Source: Pseudomonadota bacterium (GTDB taxonomy: Bacteria; Pseudomonadota; Gammaproteobacteria; Steroidobacterales; Steroidobacteraceae). From it: a stretch of DNA of 5,775 nt. The position numbers and the translations under genes are program-made. The notes under the pieces are model-generated. The model ran no database searches. It worked only from the letters and a program-made list of their open reading frames with translations, and had not been told where the DNA came from. The stretch lies in contig QGUO01000246.1 in NCBI GenBank assembly GCA_003242495.1, positions 1 to 5,775 of the forward strand, given 5' to 3'. This document shows positions 1-4,367 of the stretch, piece by piece; position 1 is the first letter of the stretch; every line of letters starts with the position of its first letter.

Positions 1-1275
1 GTGCAGGACGCGCGCCTGCGCTATCGCGACGATCTGACCCGGTTGCGCGTCGAGTGGGCCCCCTCCGAGCACCTTGCGGTCGTCAACGAGAGCTACTACC
101 TGCGGTCGGATCGCAACTGGCGCAACGCCGAGGCCTATGCCTGGCGGCCCGATGAGCGCGCGATCGAGCTGAGCGATTTCATCGAGATCCGACACCTGCA
201 GACGCAGCGGGGCAATCGCACACATGCGGTGACCAGCCATCGACTCTTCGGCCTGGAGAACCGCGTGGCCGTCGGCTTCGACCTGAACCGCATCGATTTC
301 GAGCACATCAACAATTCACCATACGGTGGCGCGCTACTGGTCGATGTCGACCAACCGGGCCTGCGTGCATTCGTGAATCTCGCCGGCACGTATCCGCGCT
401 ATGGGACCGATTCCCGGCAGTTCTCGCTGTTCGCCGAAGACCGGCTGAGTCTCACGCAGCGCTGGACGCTGGTGACCGGGCTGCGTCACGACGAGATCGA
501 GGTCGAGCGCGCCGATCTGGTCAACGGTGGCGGCTTCGAGAAGCGCTTCCATCCCACCAACTGGCGGATCGGCACGGTGTTCGCCGTGACGCCGACGCTC
601 GCGGCGTACGGCCAGTACGCCACCCATGCAGGTCACCTGGGGTCGCTGATCACCACCTCGGCGTCGCAGGCGCAGTACGATTTGTCGACCGGCGAGCAGT
701 GGGAGATCGGCATCAAACACGGCTTTGCCGGCGGCGAGTGGACGCTGGCGGCCTACGACATCACCCGGCGCAAGCTGCTGTCGACCGACCCCGACGAGCC
801 GTCCGTGACCCAGCAGATCGGCGCCCAGTCGTCCAGGGGGATCGAGGGTACGCTCGCCCTGAGGCTCGCACAGGGATTGAGGCTCGACGCCAATGTCGCG
901 GTGCTGGAGGCACGCTACGAGGATTTCGTCGAACGCGTCGGCGACCAGGCCGTCGATCGTAGCGGCAACACGCCCAGAGGCATCCCCGAACGAACGGCCA
1001 ATCTGTGGTTGCGCTGGGCATTCCACGAGGGTTGGCAGGCCAGCGCGGGTTGGCGATACGTCGGGTCGCGTTATGTAAACAATGCCAACGACCGGCGTGT
1101 TGGCTCCTACAACACCGCCGATTTGAACGTGAGCTGGCGTGCCACGGACAACGTCACGGCCACGGTTCGCCTGGACAACGCCTTCGATCGGATCTACTCG
1201 ACCTCGGCCAGCACGTCTCAATGGCTGCTCGCACGGCCGCGCACGCTTTCGTTGTGGGTCGATGCGTACTTTTGA
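1..1275 (+). CDS. TonB-dependent siderophore-type receptor, C-terminal part (5' partial)
   Basis: The 424 visible residues are the C-terminal beta-barrel of an outer-membrane TonB-dependent receptor, which imports ferric siderophores or similar ligands using TonB-ExbBD energy. The reading frame is open from the first base, and the protein begins inside the barrel. The signal peptide, TonB box and plug domain are therefore upstream of the window, and the initial GTG is not the true start. Seen: alternating amphipathic beta strands throughout; the GEQWEIGIK motif (residues 231-239) followed by a strand ending near ITRRK; SSRGIE (277-282); GNTPRGIPERTANLW (322-336), the segment preceding the last strands in FhuA/FecA-like receptors; the near-terminal LDNAFDRIY (391-399), a form of the family's N-L-F-D-x-x-Y motif; and a terminal Phe (424), the usual outer-membrane insertion signal. 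A PepSY membrane protein gene follows after 12 bases, which supports a role in iron/siderophore uptake. The ligand cannot be told from the barrel. Confidence 0.93.
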   Translation: MQDARLRYRDDLTRLRVEWAPSEHLAVVNESYYLRSDRNWRNAEAYAWRPDERAIELSDFIEIRHLQTQRGNRTHAVTSHRLFGLENRVAVGFDLNRIDFEHINNSPYGGALLVDVDQPGLRAFVNLAGTYPRYGTDSRQFSLFAEDRLSLTQRWTLVTGLRHDEIEVERADLVNGGGFEKRFHPTNWRIGTVFAVTPTLAAYGQYATHAGHLGSLITTSASQAQYDLSTGEQWEIGIKHGFAGGEWTLAAYDITRRKLLSTDPDEPSVTQQIGAQSSRGIEGTLALRLAQGLRLDANVAVLEARYEDFVERVGDQAVDRSGNTPRGIPERTANLWLRWAFHEGWQASAGWRYVGSRYVNNANDRRVGSYNTADLNVSWRATDNVTATVRLDNAFDRIYSTSASTSQWLLARPRTLSLWVDAYF

Positions 1276-1287
1276 CGTCGCCCGGTC

Positions 1288-2772
1288 ATGAAGGGCAGAG
1301 AGTTGCGGCGCCGGGCGATGCGCTGGCTCACCCTTGCGCATCGCTGGCTGGGCATTGGCACCTGTCTGCTGTTCGCGATGTGGTTCGCCTCCGGGCTGGT
1401 CATGATGTACGTGCCCTTTCCGGCATTGACCGGAGCGGAGCGGCTCGCCGGCCTGGAGCCCATCGATTGGCGGGCGGTGCGCTGGTCCCCGGACGACGTC
1501 ATGCGCCTTGCCGGGCTGAGCGAGTATCCGCGCGAGTTGCGCCTGGAAATGATGGCCGGCGAGCCCGTCTGGCGACTGCGTCCTGCCGGTGCGCCATGGC
1601 AGGTGATCTCGGCGGTGGACGGGCGCAAGATCGAAGCCATCGAGGAGGGGGAAGCGCTCGCCATTGCGCGGGCGTTCTCGGGATCCGCGGGCGCCCGGCT
1701 GGATGCGCTGCTCGAGCGCGATCAATGGACGGTCGCCGGCACCTACCACCCGCACCGGCCGCTGTACCGCGTTGCCATCGGCGACGCGGCGGGCACCCAC
1801 TTGTACGTCTCCTCGCGCACCGGTGAAGTCGTCCTCGACACCGGCGCGCGCGAGCGCGCGTGGAACTGGGCAGGCTCGGTGGTTCACTGGCTCTATTTCA
1901 CGGCGCTGCGCGCCAATCAGCCGCTGTGGCGACAGGTCGTACTGTGGGTATCGGCCGTCGGGATCGTCGTTGCCCTCAGTGGAGTATGGCTGGGGATCGC
2001 GCGACTGCGCTGGCGCGGTCGCATCGCGGGGCAGCCGGCAACGCCCTACCGCGGATGGATGGCGTGGCACCACGTCGGCGGCCTCGTGGGCGGCGTTCTC
2101 GTGCTGACCTGGATATTCAGCGGATGGCTTTCCATGGGGCCACCGGTGCCCTGGACCAGCGCAAGCCCGCCGGGCGGCGGCAGCGATCCGCGGGTGGCCT
2201 ACGCGGGGAACGTCGAGCCGCGTTTCGGCATGACGCTGCCGCGCTTGCAGGATCTCGACGCCTACCCGGCACGCCAGGCGCGTTTCATGTGGCTCGCCGG
2301 GCGGCCGCAGGTGGTGCTGGCCAACTCAGTGGAGGCGGGCAGCACCGTCATCGATGCCACGAGCGGCCGGCCGCGGGCACTGACCGATCAGGAGCTGTTC
2401 GCCGCCGCACGGCACCTGGTGCCGGACGGTCGCCCGGTCTCCATGCAGCGACTCGAGCAGGAAGATGCGTACTGGTATACGCATCACACGCCACGAAAGC
2501 TGCCGGTGCTGCGCGCCATGTTCGACGATCCGGCCCGAACCTGGATCTACATCGATCCTGAAACGGGCGACGTCCTGGCGCGCATCGATCGTGGCCGGCG
2601 CATTCACCGTTGGCTGTTCAACGGTCTGCACCGGCTCGATTTTCGCTGGCTGCGCCACAACCGGCCCGCTTGGGACATTGCGCTGTGGAGCTTGTCCGCC
2701 GCGGGCCTGGTCGTTTCCTTGAGTGGCGTCGTGATCGGCTGGCGCCGGCTGCGCCGCAGCCTTCCTACTTGA
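1288..2772 (+). CDS. PepSY-associated TM-helix inner-membrane protein (PiuB/FoxB-like, siderophore utilisation)
   Basis: This 494-aa inner-membrane protein belongs to the PepSY-TM (iron-regulated membrane protein, PiuB-like) group. Members such as FoxB of Pseudomonas act as ferric-siderophore reductases next to TonB receptors, so that role is inferred here. Four hydrophobic helices are visible at about residues 21-42, 216-238, 262-283 and 462-485. Two periplasmic PepSY-containing regions lie between helices 1-2 and 3-4. Candidate haem or metal histidines sit near the helix ends: H18, H200, H261/H262, H440 and H448. Others are in the loops: H154/H156 and H399/H400. The protein is an internal duplication: residues ~17-240 and ~257-490 align by eye, with paired NQPLW/NRPAW, VVALSGVWLG/VVSLSGVVIG and TGEV/TGDV. 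The ATG at 1288 is the first possible start, because the in-frame TGA at 1273 is the receptor stop. No clear Shine-Dalgarno precedes it, so translational coupling to the receptor is plausible. The 3' end overlaps the convergent small gene by 8 bp. Confidence 0.88.
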   Translation: MKGRELRRRAMRWLTLAHRWLGIGTCLLFAMWFASGLVMMYVPFPALTGAERLAGLEPIDWRAVRWSPDDVMRLAGLSEYPRELRLEMMAGEPVWRLRPAGAPWQVISAVDGRKIEAIEEGEALAIARAFSGSAGARLDALLERDQWTVAGTYHPHRPLYRVAIGDAAGTHLYVSSRTGEVVLDTGARERAWNWAGSVVHWLYFTALRANQPLWRQVVLWVSAVGIVVALSGVWLGIARLRWRGRIAGQPATPYRGWMAWHHVGGLVGGVLVLTWIFSGWLSMGPPVPWTSASPPGGGSDPRVAYAGNVEPRFGMTLPRLQDLDAYPARQARFMWLAGRPQVVLANSVEAGSTVIDATSGRPRALTDQELFAAARHLVPDGRPVSMQRLEQEDAYWYTHHTPRKLPVLRAMFDDPARTWIYIDPETGDVLARIDRGRRIHRWLFNGLHRLDFRWLRHNRPAWDIALWSLSAAGLVVSLSGVVIGWRRLRRSLPT

Positions 2773-2971
2773 GGGAGTCGCGTGCGATGTTCAACGCCGT
2801 GTTCATGATGTCTTCCATGCGATCGTTCTTGTCGTACGACGGAATGTAGACCCACATCTTCACGACATCGAGCGCCGGCTCGGGCGGCGCGTTCTTGGCG
2901 GATTGCGCGCCCACCTCCACAGACAACGCGCCGCTGCGCAGAAAGTTGATGGACATAATCTCGAGATCCAT
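2765..2971 (-). CDS. Small hypothetical protein, 68 aa, family not recognised
   Basis: This 68-codon minus-strand gene is supported by a strong ribosome binding site (GGGGAGG, complement of 2976-2982, 4 bases before the ATG) and by codon use: 58 of 68 sense codons end in G or C, as in the neighbouring genes. I do not recognise the protein. It has no signal peptide or membrane helix. It reads as a soluble mini-domain: a probable beta region (MSINFLRSGALSVEVG, residues 6-21), a Pro/Ala loop (NAPPEPALDV), a second hydrophobic strand (VVKMWVYIP, 37-45), an acidic/basic turn (SYDKNDRMED) and a C-terminal amphipathic helix (IMNTALNIARDSLK). An internal Met at residue 6 could be an alternative start, but the binding site favours the first. 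It is convergent with the PepSY gene and overlaps it by 8 bp. It is divergent from the Gln/Glu-repeat gene and separated from it by ~185 bp. Function unknown. Confidence 0.62.
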   Translation of the reverse strand: MDLEIMSINFLRSGALSVEVGAQSAKNAPPEPALDVVKMWVYIPSYDKNDRMEDIMNTALNIARDSLK

Positions 2972-2975
2972 GATG

Positions 2976-2982
2976 CCTCCCC
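2976..2982 (-). promoter_or_regulatory. Shine-Dalgarno of the 68-aa gene
   Basis: The minus strand reads GGGGAGG here, 4 bases upstream of the ATG at 2971. It is the main evidence that the small minus-strand frame is a real gene and that its first Met is the start. Confidence 0.65.
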
Positions 2983-3012
2983 GATGGCTCGTCGCCTTCT
3001 ATAGCAGAGTCG

Positions 3013-3033
3013 CGTGCCGCGCTGCGCGCCACG
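3013..3033. repeat. 21-nt imperfect palindrome, copy 1
   Basis: The sequence has arms CGTGCCGCG and CGCGCCACG around a CTG loop. The stem pairs except for one C-C mismatch at position 5 of the arm. A near-identical copy lies at 3619-3639 (19 of 21 positions the same). Together the copies bracket the Gln/Glu-repeat gene. This copy sits between the divergent promoter region and the start of the 68-aa gene. It could be an operator, a REP-like element or a transcript hairpin. Confidence 0.5.
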
Positions 3034-3073
3034 GCGATGGGCGGTCGATCTGGCCGAATGAACGGCGCCTGTC

Positions 3074-3103
3074 TTGAGCCGCGTCCAATGTATGTAGTAT
3101 AAA
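3074..3103 (+). promoter_or_regulatory. Candidate sigma-70 promoter for the Gln/Glu-repeat gene
   Basis: TTGAGC (3074-3079) and TATAAA (3098-3103) are separated by 18 bases. They match the -35 and -10 consensus at four and five of six positions. They lie in the only AT-rich patch of the intergenic region (about 3088-3117). Transcription would start near 3110, giving a ~47-nt leader before the ATG at 3157. The opposite strand reads TATACT across 3096-3101, a possible -10 for the divergent 68-aa gene, but no convincing -35 accompanies it. Confidence 0.42.
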
Positions 3104-3147
3104 AGCGCTGTATTGATGTGTGCCCCCGAGGGATGAAAGCCGGCACT

Positions 3148-3153
3148 GGAGGG
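3148..3153 (+). promoter_or_regulatory. Shine-Dalgarno deciding the start of the Gln/Glu-repeat gene
   Basis: GGAGGG lies 3 bases before ATG 3157, 6 before GTG 3160 and 9 before ATG 3163. The in-frame upstream candidates are poor: GTG 3118 has no binding site, and ATG 3133 has GAGGG directly abutting it. The start is therefore placed at 3157, with 3160 or 3163 possible. Confidence 0.5.
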
Positions 3154-3156
3154 ACG

Positions 3157-3549
3157 ATGGTGATGAGGGAGATCGGCGAGGCGCAGAGGGAGATGGGGAG
3201 GGTGCAGGAGCAGCAGGAGGAGCAGCAGGAGGAGCAGCAGGAGGAGCAGCAGGAGCAGCAGGAGCAGCAGGAGGAGAGGGTCCGGCAGCTCGATTGCTCC
3301 GCGATCAACTTCCGTTGTCTGGTCAAGGAATGCGCGCGGGAGCCGCAGATCGTCGCGGCGTTCAATCGCGCGTATGGCGCCGCGCTCCAAGCGCCCATCG
3401 TGGCGTTGCTCGACGGTCGCTGGCCGACGAGCGTGTCGGCCGAGGAGGAACTTCAAATCGGCTGTTTCATCGTCTTCGTTCACGATCAGATCTGGCGACG
3501 CTTGAAGCGCGTCCAGGCACGCATGGAACGCGCGCTGCGCATGCGCTGA
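3157..3549 (+). CDS. Hypothetical Gln/Glu-repeat protein with C-terminal cysteine-containing domain
   Basis: From the ATG at 3157 this encodes 130 aa; the frame stays open back to GTG 3118, which would give 143 aa. I do not recognise the family. Residues 1-16 are a short charged start. Residues 17-40 are an uninterrupted tract of 13 Gln and 11 Glu, probably helical or disordered and strongly acidic. Residues 41-130 look like a folded, mostly helical domain: LDCSAINFRCLVKEC with Cys 47, 54 and 59, a VAAFNRAYGAAL helix, and an EEELQIGCFIVFVHDQIWRRLKR helix with Cys 103. The tail is strongly basic (RRLKRVQARMERALRMR). No signal peptide or clear membrane helix is visible. The non-repetitive 3' two-thirds has ordinary GC-rich codon use and a hydrophobic pattern that makes sense only in this frame. 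The repeat DNA is open in several frames on both strands, so overlapping frames such as a minus-strand poly-Leu frame are shadows. The gene stands alone between a divergent orphan gene and a YfaZ gene. Function unknown. Confidence 0.68.
   Translation: MVMREIGEAQREMGRVQEQQEEQQEEQQEEQQEQQEQQEERVRQLDCSAINFRCLVKECAREPQIVAAFNRAYGAALQAPIVALLDGRWPTSVSAEEELQIGCFIVFVHDQIWRRLKRVQARMERALRMR
3205..3276 (+). repeat. CAG/GAG in-frame tandem repeat (72 bp)
   Basis: After an initial CAG GAG, the tract reads as units of CAGCAGGAGGAG (12 bp) three times, CAGCAGGAG (9 bp) twice, and CAGCAGGAGGAG once. All 13 Gln codons are CAG and all 11 Glu codons are GAG. This homogeneity is typical of replication-slippage expansion rather than codon-by-codon selection. 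Every unit is a multiple of three, so copy-number changes would keep the frame and alter only tract length. Confidence 0.92.
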
Positions 3550-3593
3550 CCGCGCGCCCCGCTTCTACTTACGTATCTGGCAGCGCGTCCGCT

Positions 3594-3611
3594 GACGCTC
3601 GCAGCGTCTTT
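3594..3611 (+). terminator. Weak candidate terminator after the Gln/Glu-repeat gene
   Basis: GACGCT (3594-3599) pairs with AGCGTC (3603-3608) around a CGC loop, followed by only three T residues. It lies 44 bases after the stop codon at 3549. The short stem and short T run make this a weak intrinsic terminator at best. Confidence 0.25.
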
Positions 3612-3618
3612 GGGCCGA

Positions 3619-3639
3619 CGTGGCGCGTTGCGCGCCACG
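3619..3639. repeat. 21-nt perfect palindrome, copy 2
   Basis: Arms CGTGGCGCG and CGCGCCACG form a perfect 9-bp stem around a TTG loop. It differs from copy 1 (3013-3033) only at positions 5 and 10 of the 21. It lies between the Gln/Glu-repeat gene and the YfaZ gene with no following T run, so a standard intrinsic terminator is unlikely. A REP-like element, a protein-binding operator or an mRNA-stabilising hairpin are alternatives. Confidence 0.55.
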
Positions 3640-3701
3640 CGCCGCAGTCCGTGCGCAGGAACCGTCACAAGGTCTGGACGTTACTGTGCGCAGCACGAGC
3701 C

Positions 3702-3707
3702 GAGGAG
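3702..3707 (+). promoter_or_regulatory. Shine-Dalgarno of the YfaZ-family gene
   Basis: GAGGAG sits 7 bases before the ATG at 3715, close to ideal spacing. It decides this start over the longer in-frame frame that begins upstream, which lacks both a binding site and a signal sequence at its N-terminus. Confidence 0.65.
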
Positions 3708-3714
3708 CGACGCA

Positions 3715-4323
3715 ATGCGAATCTTTATTCTGGTGGTTTGCGGAGTGATGCTCGCGGCGCAACATGCGAATGCACAGCGACCGCAAAGAACCGCACTCAC
3801 ACCCTCCGAGCGGGCGGTCGAAGTTGCACTGAGCGACGAAGCTCTGCAATTCCGGTATCGCAGCGACGGCAGCATCGTCAACGTGAAACAGGGGCGCCTG
3901 TACGCGGGCCTGTTCGTGAGCGAGGACCGCGACGTGGTCGGGTCCGCGGCGCTGCTGGTGCCCATCGACGTACCGCTCGGCAAACGCCTGTCCCTGCAGC
4001 TCGGGCCGCAGGCTTACATGGCGCTGTTGTCGGACGAAGAAAACAGCGATGTGCTCGCCCTGGCGCTCGGCGCGGAGCTGCGTTTTGCGTTGCTCAGCGA
4101 GCGCCAGATCGAGCTCGTGGGCAGCGGCTACTATTCGCCCGACGTTATCACGTTCGGGTCTGCCGACAACCTTTTCGATCTCGAGGCGCGCATCGAGGCG
4201 CGCCTGACGGAGCGGGCCGTGGGCATCCTGGGGGCACGCTGGTTCGAGCTCGACCTGACCACCGGCGACGAGCGCACGCTGCAGGACGAACTGTTCCTCG
4301 GCGTGCGTGTCGGTCTTCGCTGA
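3715..4323 (+). CDS. YfaZ-family outer-membrane protein
   Basis: This 202-aa exported protein has a clear signal peptide: MRIF start, hydrophobic core ILVVCGVMLAA, and an AxA-type site HANA before Gln21. The mature part of ~180 residues is rich in alternating amphipathic strands: LQFRYRSDG, GRLYAGLFVSED, VVGSAALLVPID, LSLQLGPQAYMALL, VLALALGAELRFALL, IELVGSGYYSPDVITFG, DLEARIEARLTERAVGILGARWFELD and the closing ELFLGVRVGLR. The layout and the GYYSPDVITF/ARIEARLTERA segments resemble the YfaZ family, predicted outer-membrane barrels of proteobacteria without an established function. The start is set at 3715, not at an upstream in-frame ATG, because GAGGAG (3702-3707) lies 7 bases before it and the signal peptide begins there. 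The gene is probably monocistronic: the previous gene ends 165 bases upstream behind a palindrome, and the next gene is convergent. The family call rests on pattern recognition by eye; a small generic outer-membrane barrel is the alternative. Confidence 0.78.
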   Translation: MRIFILVVCGVMLAAQHANAQRPQRTALTPSERAVEVALSDEALQFRYRSDGSIVNVKQGRLYAGLFVSEDRDVVGSAALLVPIDVPLGKRLSLQLGPQAYMALLSDEENSDVLALALGAELRFALLSERQIELVGSGYYSPDVITFGSADNLFDLEARIEARLTERAVGILGARWFELDLTTGDERTLQDELFLGVRVGLR

Positions 4324-4341
4324 CGCGCCGACGCCGGGTGA

Positions 4342-4357
4342 CGCGCCCTCCGGCGCG
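4342..4357. terminator. Candidate bidirectional hairpin between convergent genes
   Basis: CGCGCC (4342-4347) pairs with GGCGCG (4352-4357) around a CTCC loop. It lies in the 44-bp gap between the YfaZ stop and the serine dehydratase stop, where a shared terminator would be expected. No T run follows on either strand, so intrinsic termination is uncertain. Confidence 0.3.
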
Positions 4358-4367
4358 CTGCGCTGCG

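Noticed and set aside
334..2073. A 579-codon minus-strand frame antisense to the receptor and PepSY genes.
   Set aside because: The plus-strand proteins show clear receptor and membrane motifs. The antisense product is low-complexity Arg/Gly/Pro sequence typical of GC-rich antisense frames.
3118..3156. Upstream start sites (GTG 3118, ATG 3133) for the Gln/Glu-repeat protein.
   Set aside because: Neither has a properly spaced ribosome binding site, whereas GGAGGG at 3148-3153 serves the ATG at 3157.
3188..3276. Possible G-quadruplex in the G-rich coding strand.
   Set aside because: Only three closely spaced runs of three or more G are present (3188-3190, 3195-3198, 3200-3202). The repeat itself has only GG runs, so the canonical four-run motif is not met.
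3205..3276. CRISPR-like array.
   Set aside because: The units are 9-12 bp, contiguous and without spacers, and are in frame within a coding sequence.
2860..3483. A minus-strand frame with a run of more than 20 leucines that looks like a membrane segment.
   Set aside because: The poly-Leu is the complement of the CAG/GAG repeat read out of frame. The flanking sequence is Arg-rich and not membrane-like, and it runs through the better-supported 68-aa gene.
3610..3714. A 35-residue N-terminal extension of the YfaZ-family protein.
   Set aside because: It would bury the signal peptide, has no ribosome binding site, and includes half of the 3619-3639 palindrome. The ATG at 3715 has both binding site and signal sequence.
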